From Adiantum capillus-veneris (lineage: Eukaryota; Streptophyta; Polypodiopsida; Polypodiales; Pteridaceae), in assembly GCA_014529385.2 (NCBI GenBank), contig CM043959.1, positions 61,168,753 through 61,232,752 on the forward strand: DNA of 64,000 nt. The letters run 5' to 3'. Positions 35,520 through 47,562 of the stretch are shown here, piece by piece. Position numbers and translations under genes: made by a program. The notes beneath the pieces were generated by a model. It had not been told where the DNA came from, ran no database searches, and saw nothing but the letters and a program-made list of their open reading frames with translations. Within the stretch, counting starts at the first letter, position 1. The number at the start of each line of letters is the position of its first letter.

Positions 35520-36789
35520 AGCCGTAACTCGACGCTTGAGGCTTGGAATCACGTTCCGTGACTTCTCGTTGACTCCGCTTGGCATGCTCTACCTGCTTGA
35601 ACCTCGTCAAGGTCTAAAAAATGCCAGATGGCACATTCTCCAATGCGGTCGAATGGGCTCAGACCTAGCCCCTGAAAATCTTTTGATGGCCATAACTTGC
35701 TATCCAGAGCTCCTATTTGCAATCCGAGAAGACAGGCATGCTCCACAACTTGAGCTACACACATCCATCCACTAACACCTGCCTGGGCCACCTGTCCCCA
35801 ACTCCCCTTTTCGTCGGGGATCTGCTGCACACTCCAGCTTTAAGCTTCAGTATCTTTCACACACCGGGGCTCCGTTTGATGAGCCGTCTAGACCGGCTTC
35901 TAGAGCACACTGAACACTACATTTCAGGACACTGTTAGAGCACTTCAGACACCTTCATCCGCCATCCCATCTTGACCACCCCTAGCATTTTTGGCCAAAA
36001 AGCCGTTTTAGACAAAGTTTTCGGGTACCCTTCGGCTGCCCAGGTCCTTGGCACCTCCCCTAGCCTTCTGCACTGCACTTGACTACCGCTTTGCCTGGCA
36101 TGGACCATTTTCTAGCTCAGACAAACTTTGGCTTCACCATCATTGCCCACCCCTTCGTTGAACATTTATGCTCAACCACACATAGGCTTACTGCACTAAA
36201 GAAAACACACCAAAAACAAACTCTCTATACACTGCAAGACCACCTTCCATATGTACAAAAATGGCATTTGCTACCCGCTCTCTTTTTGCTCATGCGGATT
36301 GCCCAACTTCCTGCTTTACCTGTCACCAACCTCCTGGGTCAAACACCTTGCACTGGTCTCTTCCGTCCACCTGCGACAACCCTACATAATGCCACACCAA
36401 GGCACCTAATTGCACAGCCAAACTTCCATCATCATGCTTCTACCACTCCAATCACTTATCGGAAAACTGCCCACTCGCAATGAAGCATCTCCAAGAACAC
36501 CATGTAGAGCACCCTCCTGCTCACCATGCTGCTCAATCAATACTCATAACCTACCTGACCCATCCTCCCAACCATGTAAAGCTAGATCTTCATCTAGCAA
36601 AACCTGCATTTGCTCAACATCACATTGCACAGCTGCTTTTATCACCATTCCTTTCAACCACCACTCACAAACCTCCTTAGAAAGCTTGGACACTGCCTTG
36701 GAGTCCTCATCATCTGTCATAGAGGGCAATGACTGCATAGGGAACACCTCTAACTTTGACTCTGCATTGCCCTTCTCACCTGCCATGAA
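35520..36789. other. Non-coding internal region of the gag-only element
   Basis: No credible coding sequence. It lies between the gag stop and the 3' LTR, where pol would be in an autonomous element. Confidence 0.6.
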
Positions 36790-38120
36790 CTAAATTCCAG
36801 CATCGTAGAGCTCCTCCTCGTCAACTGACCCTTCAAGGTCGATAAGCACCACCTGCTTGTCCGTTGCAATTACCTGCTCTTCTACCGCTGCATTATCAAG
36901 TTCCGCCAAGGAAGAGAGAAACTCGTTCTCTATCACATCCTCCTCGTCCTCTTCCATAGGCACAACTGCTCCAACCCTTTTGGAAAAATTTTGCACCTGC
37001 TGTACCACCATGGAATACTCTACTGCTATCTTCACCAACATGGTCATTAGCATGGCACTGCACACTAGCTTTACCTGCTCTTCACCACATCTAGGCTTAG
37101 ACTGCTCCACTTGGTCTCCACTAACATGTAAGAGGTCAAACTCATCATACCTGGATTGAGATGACTCCGTCTCCCAACTCGTATCTGCATCCATAGAGCT
37201 ACTGTCACTCGACCCAGTCCCCTCTTCAGTTTCAAGCTCAGGAATCTCCTCTAGGTTCACCGCTTCAACCTCGTCTGCAAACCGCACTCCTTGCTCTTTA
37301 CTGCACTTCAATGGAGCTTCAGCAGCCGCACTCGAACTCGGCATCCCACCCTTTGTCCACTCGGGAACCACCTGCACATCCTCCACAACTGGAACCGCTC
37401 TAGCCGGCATCTTTGGCATAGGAACCACCTTGTCTCTTTGCAGCCAAAGAACCCCTGGTTCTTCTTGCACTTGCACTTCTCTTTGCACCACCTTTGTCTC
37501 GGCTACCACTGCATCACACTGCCTTGTCTTCACCGCACTTGGCAAACCTTGCCTAGCCTTGCGTTTCTTCAAAATCTTCTTGGTCCGCCCTCTCGCTAGA
37601 GCTACCACCTCCTCATACGACATTGGGCCATCTACCCCCACTTTATCTCGCATGTCCTCATGTAGGCAATCCATGAATTTACACAATTTCAAAAAACTGG
37701 CATTTTCTACAGTAGTTCCCTTGATTAACTTCCCCCATAGGGCTTCGAACTCCCACTCAAACGCTTGAAAATCACCCTCCAAGCTTTTCTTCAAACTGTC
37801 TAGCTTCCGCTTTACTTCATCTAGCTACGCATCCGCAACAAATTTGCTTTGAAAGTCGCCTCCAGGGCTTCACAATTTGCTTTTCCTTCATCATTTAGGC
37901 CATCGAACCATAGCCTTGCTTTACCATGAACTAGGAGCGGGAACACCTGTACCGCACCATCTTCTCTCGATAAACCGCTTTTCAACACGAAAAATCCGTA
38001 GTCTTGAGGCCAAGTTTCCACATATTCAACCCCATTGAAAATGGGAAATCCTACCCAAGCCATCCCTAGCAGCACCTGCTCTTCAAAGCCGCACCTTTGG
38101 TATCACCAAAATCATCACTT
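36790..38120 (-). pseudogene. gag: gag of the non-autonomous LTR element
   Basis: The N-terminal part (38075-37821) reads GFPIFNGVEYVETW, GLSREDGAVQVFPLLVHGKA and RLWFDGLNDEGKANCEALEA, a gag capsid pattern. After stops and a frame change near 37800 the 334-residue frame continues with QAFEWEFEALWGKLIKG and FLKLCKFMDCLHEDMRDKVG, then a basic patch (RGRTKKILKKRKARQ). The rest is long and acidic, with no CCHC zinc knuckle. An acidic C-terminus in place of a nucleocapsid is unusual. The protein would supply particles for RNA packaging; the enzymes would have to come from another element. Confidence 0.7.
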
Positions 38121-38170
38121 TGACGTCAACTAGGAGCATCAGCATACTCCTCAGTGGGGACAGCAGAAGA

Positions 38171-39785
38171 TGGAGAGGGGGAATGGGGGAACACGCCCGG
38201 CACCAACACAAGGGCCTCTCTATAGCTCAGGGTATCCACAACACCCCTATCCTCTCAAAAAACACCTTCAAAGAAACACTTCACACTAGCAGACCACCGC
38301 CTGCCCAATTTTCACTTCTCACACACTCCACAAATCCACCACACAATGCACCCCTGCTGCCACAGCCTGTCTCCACCTTTATACACGCACATAGCTGCTC
38401 AATCTTACTCTCTCACACAAAGCACCGTCGGTCCAGAGGGGCATACACTTCCACACAGCCGGCACCGAGGGGAAACACCAGAGCAGGAGAAAGAGAAGGG
38501 GGGAAGGGGAAACAACAGCAAGACGAGGCAATAGAGGCTCGATTACACTTTACCAAACATGTACACAGGTTCACACTGCCATCACCATGGCCATTTTTAC
38601 AAGAAAATACAAAGGGTTTTGACAAGCACACTCCTCTGTCAGAAAGATTCCCTTTGCAGGCTTCAAATGGCCCCAAAATCCAGGGCAAAATCCTCTAATT
38701 TGATTAAGTTTTGATTTTTATGGGGGGAGGGGTTCAATTTGGGAAATTGCCCTTCAATTGGTCCACCTGGTACCCTAATTTAGTATCTTTGGGAAGGGGG
38801 CACTGCCTTGTTCTATCTGCTCTCTTCTTTTCTCTTTTGTACTTGGGGGGGTGCAATAGCGACGTCGCTATTGCCCTCTAGGCATCTTTATTTTTTTACT
38901 TTTTTTCACCTTCAATTTTTACCCCTTTGGGGCTACCATTATTCACTGCTCTTTTTTGACTCATTTGTCCGGCTCACACTTGCTTCCTCCCCTCCTCTAT
39001 TTTTACCTCTCTCCTTGCTTTGGTTCTGACCTTTGTCCCTCCTTACTTTTTTCCTTCAGTGTCCGGCCGTGGAGTGGCCTCTTGGCTCCTTCTCTCTCTC
39101 TCCCCCCTGCTCACTACACTGCTGTCCCACTTCGCTGTGGGACTCCTCCTCTACACTCGCAATAGTGAGGTCGCTATTGGGGGGGGGGGGGGGGGGGCGT
39201 GTGAATGGCCTCCTCGATGGAGCCTGCCACATCATCACTCAATCTCACGGGCACTGACGCCGTCGACAACGCTTCCAACCCTTGTGGGTGCACCTGTGCC
39301 GCCTCATGCGGGCCAAAACGCCCTCCATTTACTCCTTGTAGCGCCGCGCGACACCCTTACACAACGCAGCCTAGGCGGCAACCATTGCCAAGCTCAAGGG
39401 AGCTTCTCTCCACATCTCATATGCCCAATGGGAGGATTTGCCTTGGGTCAAATACCGCCCCGCCTTCCACATATGACTCCCCATGTGGGATTTTGCCCCT
39501 CTGCCACGTTGCAGCCTCTCGTTCCACTGCACCCCCATGAGTTCCCACTTTAGCCCAAAAACCCATTTGACACCATTTCCTTCCCTACCCTTTAAGTGCA
39601 TGCTCTATCCTGCTTAGTAGCCCAGTGATTGGAGTAGAAGTTCCATCCGACAATATCGGTCTTCAACCTTAATCTTCTCTCATGCTCGTCGAACTTTGAC
39701 TATCCCATATCCGCGATTCAAGGCGACCAAAAATTTGAACAATCATATGGAAACACTTTATCTTCAACAGCCCTAGGTTTCCCCA
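38171..39785 (-). repeat. Right terminal repeat (5' LTR)
   Basis: Direct copy of 33820-35519. It carries the same palindrome (38853-38874), the imperfect palindrome (39159-39179) and a shorter G run. Confidence 0.9.
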
Positions 39786-40785
39786 ATGGAATGGCCTGCA
39801 CCCTGACAACAACCTGAACATGACGAATTGGCTCACGCCAAAACATTCTCTTTAGAGAGGAGGTCGTGAGGTTGACCAAGTGTTGCCATAGGGGAATAAA
39901 AAGAGCCTTTTAGCAAGAAGTCTTGAAGACAACATTGGAATCTGTGAAGATTCCAATTGATTATGAGGAGTGCCCCCTAGGGGTAGAGAACATCAATAAG
40001 GTTCTCTTAACTAATTAATGATAGTAACACCAATATGGCAAGGAAGAAGCACAAGTCTACAAATCATTGGATGCACTAATGTGCATAGTGAGGTCATCGT
40101 TGATAAAGTGCTACATGACATACATACATACAAGTGTATATATCCACTTTATCCATCTATATACACTCGTGTCTTTGGCTTTTACATTGGCTTCAACATT
40201 GGGAATGTACATGGCATTGACATCTTGTTGTTCTCTTCTAATTTCTTGTAGCTCTTAGTGCCTCTTTCTTTCGAGAAATATGTGTGAGTCTATACATTAG
40301 CCGTTCACATCATCCAATAATCTATAGTATAAACTTGTTGGGTAAGCGACGTGGCATAGCTCCTCGCTCTACTGTTTTTTTAAGCTGTATAAAGAATAGG
40401 AATAGAGGAATAGTAGGTTTAAAGTGACAAAGGGTAAGTATTGTCAGGACATGGGACTCAATGGAGTGAGATGTGGGGACCATGGGGAAAATTGTGGATT
40501 CAATTCCTTTTGCGCACTGTCCTTTACAACCCGCGAGGTGCGTCTTGCTTTTGGGTCCCTAGTTTTTACCACAACAGATCAAAGAACGCTCTTGATTTTC
40601 CTTTGTGTCAGTTTGAACATAGAAACACCTTTTTCAAGTCTCAAACCTTGTGGCATGAGCTCTATTGCATTCTCAAACAACTCCTTCGCTCCTTGATTAT
40701 AATGAATTACTGCCTGTGAGCTCTCCTTCCCACAACCTTGCCCTCACGGACACGCCCTTTCCTTGACCACCACCTTACTCGCAAA

Positions 40786-40840
<55 letters not shown>

Positions 40841-40888
40841 GGGGGGTGCCTCAAGAGAGGTTCCAATAGCGGGATGCTTCCAAAAGAG

Positions 40889-40928
<40 letters not shown>

Positions 40929-41100
40929 ACGAACAACTGGACTGCTAGAATCGAAAGAGAGAGCGAGCCTCCAACTAAGCGAGAGAATCAATCAATAAAG
41001 GGAAAGAGAAAATCTATTGAAGTGTCTTTTATTTTCCTTTTTTTTTTTTACTATGGTGCACACATAAATAAATAATGGCTCGATTTAATATTTAAAAGGT
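39786..41100. other. Unassigned stretch
   Basis: No gene or element is recognised. GA tracts lie at 40789-40837 and 40893-40925. The older Ty3 fragment that ends at 33819 does not resume here. Confidence 0.6.
40789..40837 (+). repeat. (GA)n microsatellite
   Basis: Pure GA tract, followed after 55 bases by a second (40893-40925). Confidence 0.95.
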
Positions 41101-41127
41101 ATACTAAATGGCTTCAAAAATAAATAA

Positions 41128-41700
41128 ATTCACTGCCTATTACAAGTAGTGCAAAGACCGTTTAAAGGAAAGAAAACGCTAGAGGCAAGGCAAAGAAGAA
41201 AACATAAATGAATCAATTCACACTGCAAGTCTAACACTTTTTTATATAGAGATGAAAAGTCCTTTGACTCTCCAATTCCACGAGGGTTTTCATTTCCTAA
41301 ACTCACATTTCACTTATGCATTTTTGAGACGTTTTGAATTTACTACCTATAATAAATAGTGCAAAGAAGCTGTAAGTCTAACACTTTTTTATATGGAGAT
41401 GAAAAGTCTTTTGACTTTCCAATTCCACACGGCTTAACTCACATTTCACTTATGCATTTTTGAGACGTTTTGAATTTACTACCTATAATAAATAGTGCAA
41501 AGAAACTCTAAAAGAAAGAAAAGACAGAGGCAAGGTAAACAAAAAAAAAGTAAATGAATCAATTCACACTCTAAGGTCTACCATTTTTTTATATAGTATA
41601 GAGATGAAAAGTTCTTTGACTTTTCAATAAAAAAAATTTCATGAGGCTTTTCATTTTCTAAACTCACTTTTCACTTATGCATTTGAGATGTTTTGAAAGA
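41128..41700 (+). repeat. Diverged tandem repeats, about 145-200 bp apart
   Basis: The series AAGTCTAACACTTTTTTATAT, GAGATGAAAAGTC.TTTGAC, AACTCACATTTCACTTATGC, TTTTGAGACGTTTTGAAT and AAATAGTGCAAAGA recurs at about 41228, 41374 and 41571, with a partial copy from 41128. The first and second copies are nearly identical. Confidence 0.8.
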
Positions 41701-42097
41701 ATTTTTATTTTTTTGAGATTGGGGAGTCTGTAGTGGAGAGCCCTATGAGCTCGACTTAAAATAAATTCATTACTTATTAGATTCTATTCATATTTCTCCT
41801 CGTGCACCTTGTCTATGTGTGTGCTTTCACTCTCGCCCCCAACCCTCACATGGTCCCTACCCTCCCTCAACAGACCCCGTCGAACGAGCGATCTCACGTT
41901 GTAATCTCCCTGATGCCAAACGTCACCTCACCACAAAGTTGTGTTGCAGTGAACCTGTTGCCCTTTGCAATACATGCAAACTGGATAGAAAGAGATCTCA
42001 TGCACTCCCCCTATGGCAAATATCACCCCACCACAAGGCTGCACTACCTAGCTTGACACACACGAGCTAGATTGAGCGACATATCAACTTTCCACAC

Positions 42098-42160
<63 letters not shown>

Positions 42161-42687
42161 GCAGGCTGTAGCTCGTCATGGGCTTTTGCATGCGCATGCG
42201 CCACTATCCGTCGCTCAAGGTGACCATCCAATTGGAGTTCCAGAGCTGAGACCTTTTTACACACTTAAGGAGAATCTGCGTTGATTCTCTTCTTTTTATT
42301 TTCAAAAATTGTATCACCTACTACTCATTCCTTTACAGACAAATGTGCTTGGTTGCCATTTTGGTGTCTGTAAGTTTAACGAGTGAAAATCTCGTTCCCA
42401 TGACAACAAGACTTAATCAAAATAAATAAGAAGACCATAAATGTATAAGACAACCATTAAGAACTTTATACCTATATGTTTTTTTTTTCTCAGAGCATGA
42501 GCATGTGTTTGGTCCTCATCTAGACCTTGAGTGCTACGTCCACGTTGGACAACGTGCAAAGTAGGTCTTTCTCAGCATTGTGTGCCTAGCAATCTCACCA
42601 TGGATTGTATCCTCAGATAGATGACTTGCAAGATAACCATTTGGCCATTTTGTGGGATTTAATAAAAATTGACTCCTTTTGTTGGTG

Positions 42688-42723
<36 letters not shown>

Positions 42724-43440
42724 TGGCTAATGCTCAAAATAAGCTTTCTTTTCTATCTTGGAAATCCTTCATAAAAATTTAGAGGTGAATAGAGTATATT
42801 TCAAGGGCTTTGTGAAAAGATTTACACAAATAAACAAAACACTCCATGAAGTGAGCCAAAAATGGCTCTGATGGAGTGTATTGATGATGACCAAGATCTC
42901 TAGATGAACAACCTAGATCCTTGAGTGTTGCCGATCTTGTATAAGTGTAAGGTTTTGCTACCGGTGTTGCGCAATGTGCGCTATGATAAAGGCTTTAGCT
43001 TTTGCTAGCTTCTTCCCTTGCTTGCAACCCTTCACCCAATTGCTACCCTCTTCAACCCTATTTGCTAGGGTTGTATTTACCCTTCCTAGTGTTGATTTAT
43101 ATGGGCATTCGAGTGGCAAGAAAGATTTATCATTTTATTAATAGAACTTGCTCTTAAGGCTAGCATTGACCAACGACATATGATAATACAGGGTTTACAT
43201 TAAAAAAAAGCTCGTGGCGAGTGTAGCAGTGGAAGCGGATTTCAATTTGGCGACTCGCTCAAGGGCGCAATAGGGTGTTGAGAGCTAAATAAGGAAGCTT
43301 GGGCTAGTGAGCGAGCTGGAGGAGCAAGCGATTGTGTGGTGACAAATCTCAAGGAGACCTACAAGCAGCCATGTGTAAATACGGTCAGAGAGAGCTAGAG
43401 ACCACATTGAATTGAGAGGAGAGGTAGCGCTACTAGAAGG
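41701..43440. other. Unassigned stretch with two GA tracts
   Basis: GA tracts at 42101-42158 and 42690-42720. No coding region is supported. Confidence 0.6.
42101..42158 (+). repeat. (GA)n microsatellite
   Basis: Pure GA tract. Confidence 0.95.
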
Positions 43441-43457
43441 GTGGCGGAGTCGTCAAA

Positions 43458-43470
43458 GGCCCTGATACCA
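43458..43470 (-). promoter_or_regulatory. Primer binding site-like motif for initiator tRNA-Met
   Basis: The minus strand reads TGGTATCAGGGCC, one base away from TGGTATCAGAGCC, the classical plant LTR-retrotransposon primer site. If real, the LTR lies to the right (43471 onward) and the leader to the left. No second LTR copy or coding was found. Confidence 0.4.
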
Positions 43471-44186
43471 ATATTAAGTGAAGGATCTCAAGGCTATGGC
43501 GAGGACTATTTCCCATAGTTCAAACACACAAACACCACTGCGGATCCCTTCTCATGGCCACTCCCGCATCGCCCTTGTGGATGGGAAATCTCACCCAATT
43601 TTGACACATGGCCTTCTTGGTCCTTTTTAATACTTAGAGGTGGTTCCTGCGGTATGCCATGACCCCTAGGCATGTGTAGTGTGCACATGACCCTAAACTA
43701 TAGGATACTTCACTCTCTCAAGTGAACATGGAGAGTTTAGGCCCACGGATGCTTGCTTTATGTCGTCTAGCAAGCATGGAGAAGGTTTCCATGGGATGAT
43801 ATTTTAAGAGAGAGCCTACAAATATTGGAGAAGGTTTCCATGGGATGATAATTAAGATGAAAACATGGATGGGAAGACAAATGATGAGCTCGTGACCCAC
43901 GAGGCCACAATCTAGGTTGAATTGTATGTTATACGGTGTACATATAGTACGCTTTAAATAGATGTATTATACGACACATATTTTTATTCCGTCGTATTAT
44001 ACAGGGCCACATCAGCAAAACCACCATATCGTATAATTTTATAATTTCAATCAAAATATTAATTAGATCGAAATAAAGCTTTTTATATACCGTGAAAAAG
44101 GATTGCTTTGCTCATTCTATTGTCTCTCTTCCCTCGTCTCACCTATAGGTGAGCTTTACAACATGAAGAAAAATATACAAATGTCA
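43471..44186. other. Possible LTR remnant, otherwise unassigned
   Basis: It follows the primer-site motif on the minus strand. It contains a short imperfect inverted repeat GTATTATACGAC / GTCGTATTATAC near 43965-44005. No gene is supported. Confidence 0.3.
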
Positions 44187-44426
44187 GTGTAAATTTAGTT
44201 ATATATTTTCTAGTGAAAATTTAGAGCCTTGGATAATTTTCTTTCTTAGGCTTTGGAGTTTTGAGTTATCTACTTTGTGTGAAGTTTATCTTGCATTGGG
44301 AGGTAAGTGTAAATTTAGTTATATATTTTCTAGTGAAAATTTAGAGCCTTGGATAATTTTCTTTCTTAGGCTTTGGAGTTTTGAGTTATCTACTTTGTGT
44401 GAAGTTTATCTTGCATTGGGAGGTAA
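44187..44426 (+). repeat. Exact 120-bp tandem duplication
   Basis: 44187-44306 and 44307-44426 are identical as far as I can read, from GTGTAAATTTAG to GGGAGGTAA. The lack of differences points to a recent event. Confidence 0.9.
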
Positions 44427-44429
44427 GTT

Positions 44430-44815
44430 AAGTAAGATAGTTAATGATTACTTGCTTTGTGTAGAGGAAACTCACACTTGGAGGTGATTTAAGGTGATTA
44501 AAGTTAGCAGCTATTTGCTTTGTGTTGAGTTATGTTCACACTTAGAAGTAACTTTAGTTAAATAGTTAAAGTTAAGAGTTACTTGTTGTGTGTTGAACTA
44601 TGTTCACACCTGGAAGTAACTTACGTTAGATTTATCTAATGATTGCATGTCATGTGTAGAGTAATACTCACACTACAGACAATTTAGATTAAATAATAAC
44701 CTCTCTCTTTGGGTAGAGGTATTCTCACACCTATAAGAGATTTAGAGAAGTAGTGAATTTTGATTACTTGCCATGTGTAGAGTTACACTCACACTTGGAA
44801 ACAATTTAGATAGTT
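44430..44815 (+). repeat. Minisatellite-like series, about 60-68 bp unit
   Basis: Units with TTGCTTTGTGT(A/T)GAG, then CTCACACTTGGA, then AATTTAG recur about six times (TCACAC at about 44471, 44535, 44603, 44669, 44733, 44790) with growing divergence. The 120-bp duplication next to it contains related words. Confidence 0.65.
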
Positions 44816-44819
44816 TTTT

Positions 44820-46735
44820 TTTTCTTTTAAAAGCAAAACTCACAATTGTGAGTGAATTAAATTGAACAGCCCAAAAACTTACGAGGTCTTGTTATGCTCA
44901 TGTTAAGCCATGACAACATCTAGGGACCATAATTACATCGGCTATCAAGGCAGGCACCCCTACCAACCCACCCCCTCATCCTTGATACATAAGGTCCATA
45001 ATCTTGTCATTCTGAGATCTTTTATTTACTGATGGCCAAGATTCGCCCCCATCCTAGGCATTCCATCTGCTGACGACAAGGCACAAGTAGTCCCAGACCA
45101 ATCCTGCGAGTGATGCTTGCACCCAAGTGTCCATATTAGCACTTAATTTGCTTTCTTGTATAATTTCTGTGAAGCTTGCCACCTCAAAACCTCCTTCAAA
45201 AACACGGCGGTTCTTTGTCTACCATACACTATGTAAGAAGAAGTATCTGACGATCTGAGTGTTGATGAGGAGTGCATGACTACTTGAATTCTTAACTCCA
45301 AGGAATAGATCAGTCTTGAAAAAACTAATTTTCCATATTCTTTGGACCCACTTGCATATTTTCCCTACAAGGCCTTTGATAGTTGGGCAGTCCATGAATA
45401 GATGGGCCAGATCTTCACTAGCTAACCTGCACCCCAAGCATCGATCTGACCCAATCCCTCTCTCCTGAATATTCAGCCCCGTCGGTAGAGCACCCCAAAT
45501 AACCTTCCATAAGAAAACCTTCATGTGTTGCAGAGCCTTTGGCTTCCATATGTTCTCCATTCATGCTCCCACCTTTCCTCCGGCCATTGCTTTTTCCATA
45601 GCTTGTTAATGGGGCTAGACCAATTCTTCTTTTGCATCATTGTTTGATAAATGCTTTAGTATGGGGTTTCCACAAGAGACTACTTCCGGGCCATTTCCAG
45701 GCATTCCAGTCCAACTCCGAATCACAGATTGGTATCACTAGATTGTCAAGCTCTTTTATCACTTTGTGGATAAGCAAGGCCTCCGAGCTATTAAGTTGGT
45801 ACTGAGTAACTATAAGGTCAATGGTTTTCCAAATCTTGTTGCCACTGTCCCAGCAGTGCCCAAGTCACTTCAGACCCTTATTATTCAGCTTCCTGGCTAT
45901 CTCAATCCAATAGGGAGTTTGTGCCGGATCTACAACTTTGAAAAGCCAGGGGGACCAATGCAAAATGGAAAGTATCTAGCATCTTCCCCCCACTTTAAGA
46001 CTCCTGCTACTCTATTGCATTTTCTTACCAATTCTCTTGAGCTGCCCCCCAGTCTTAAGGTAGACCACGTCGGGGCTAGCAGTTTGTCATGAACCTCCAC
46101 CCCTCTCCACTTTCCACCCTTCGAGCCAAGTTTAGTTGCTTCTATCATATCTCTGATCATGACAGTCCAAACTTGATCCTCTTTAGCCAAGGAAACAACA
46201 AATTTGGTGCAACAAGCTTCTGCATGGGCCACAGGGTTGAGAATTCCCACGCCTCCTTGATTCCTCGATCAAGCAATTGACTCGCACCGGGCCCATTGCC
46301 ATGGCCTGGAAGATTTCGTGTTATTTTTCCATAAAAATCTTTTTACTGGTATTAAGAACTCTTTCCAGTGACACTTAGCCATCTTGAGAAGCGGGCTAGT
46401 GAAGGCAATATAAGGAATCATAAAGGCATGAATTAATTCATGGCTTTTATCCAACTTGGGAATGGGAGAAGAGCATACTCCCACCTACTCATTTTTGTTT
46501 TGATTTTTTCAAGCACCCACTCAAATCTTTGCTTGTGAGTTATGTCCACCCCCAAGGGGGATCCCATATGTCTAAAGATATTCCCTTTTGTGAAAATCTC
46601 CCCCGACCATACAAAAGGGTCAAATGAGTCATTTTTTGATAGGGAGATCAGCCTTGACTTCTCTATATTACATTGGGACCCCAAAGCTACTGAGAATATT
46701 TGTACAATCTCCCTGTGCTTGCCTTGTGTGCTGAT
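44820..46735 (-). pseudogene. 5'-truncated LINE, RT and zinc-binding tail
   Basis: RT remnant at 46433-46735: IVQIFSVALGSQCNIEKSRL and IFRHMGSPLGVDITHKQRFE, then WEYALLPFPSWIKAMN. This is the RT/thumb area of L1-type plant LINEs. It continues through broken frames 46269-46484 (KRFLWKNNTKSSRPWQWARC) and 45930-46250. The tail at 45219-45560 has KALQHMKVFLWKVIWGALPT, RCLGCRLASEDLAHLFMDC, the RVT zinc-binding domain with its C-C-H-C set. Endonuclease and the first RT motifs are absent, which fits target-primed 5' truncation. A T-rich stretch near 44815-44830 may be the poly(A) end. Confidence 0.8.
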
Positions 46736-47517
46736 ACGCCGTGTAAAAGTGGTGGCCACGGTGTGATTTGGTGTCGTGTACCTTGGTGGCCTTTTCGTCA
46801 GGAAATGGAAATGTTGGTGGTACAGACGGGCTGGCTCTTCCACCTGCTTGTGGATGAGATCGGCAAATGTAGCCGCAACTCTTTCCTTTGTAAACGTTCC
46901 CGTTGTTTTTCTATCTCTTGCCCGCATGGTCATCCCTTCAGTGGGAAATCTGAGTGCCTCTGCCACTATTTCCTTTGTAATTACAACCTCTACCTTATTC
47001 CTTGGTTGTTTGAGATTTGGGCAGTTCCGTCTTCCTTGATGGTGGACAGAAGCTCGTAAGCTTTCTGAAAGTCTACTCCGCAGGGCTCTTGTTCATAGAA
47101 GTGTCAGAGTCTCAACTTATGGTTAGCCTCTTTGGTTTCTGGCTCTGTTGCGACATCATAAACCTCCTTAGGCAAGAGCTGCAACTCCATCGGATGCCCT
47201 TCTTCACTCTTAAAAGTGCCAGTGAAGACTGTGGTGTGGTGTTCTTCTAACTGCTCTTTAGAAAGGTAAGATGCCTTTGCAGCTTTTACTGACTCGGGGT
47301 CCAGTTGATACGGGGGTAGCTCTTGCAGTTCTCCTTTTGGTTTAACTTTTTCTTGGCTTTCTCCGTGGCTTGCATTGCTCCTGTTCAGTGAATAGAGTGC
47401 AAAGTTAGCGGAGTTGTCAGATTTTTCTCCAGAATGTCCTTTTAGACTGAAATGCTGATAATCTGGTCCAAATTTCTTTAAATCAATTTTTAAACAAGCA
47501 AAAATGCATAAAATCAT
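46736..47517 (-). pseudogene. Unidentified minus-strand ORF region
   Basis: A 137-residue frame at 47104-47517 is hydrophilic and rich in Glu/Lys (SHGESQEKVKPKGELQELPP, LSKEQLEEHHTTVFTGTFKS). It is followed in another frame (46740-46966) by RARDRKTTGTFTKERVAATF and similar text. I recognise no domain. It begins 45 bases from the palindrome array at 47563, and the other array (61361) also lies upstream of a minus-strand gag, so it could be an N-terminal gag of the same kind of element. Confidence 0.35.
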
Positions 47518-47562
47518 GTAAGGAACAAAACTGTATGGTCAAAATAAAAATTTGCAACCAAA

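Larger units (their letters stand above)
33820..39785 (-). mobile_element. Non-autonomous LTR element encoding only gag
   Basis: Two direct terminal repeats (33820-35519, 38171-39785) flank 2.65 kb whose only credible coding sequence is a minus-strand gag, so the 5' LTR is the right-hand one. No protease, RT, RNase H or integrase is present. On the minus strand the repeats begin TGGGGAAACCTAGG and end CCTCTCCA. No target duplication (cccgt left, atgga right), no convincing primer site and no polypurine tract were found. It resembles the class called TR-GAG or LARD. Confidence 0.65.

Noticed and set aside
40322-40360. A possible Helitron 5' end (A|TCTATAGTATAAAC)
   Set aside because: It shares only the first bases with the family and has no matching 3' end.
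43965-44005. Inverted repeat around ATTATACGAC
   Set aside because: Short, imperfect and AT-rich; chance is a sufficient explanation.
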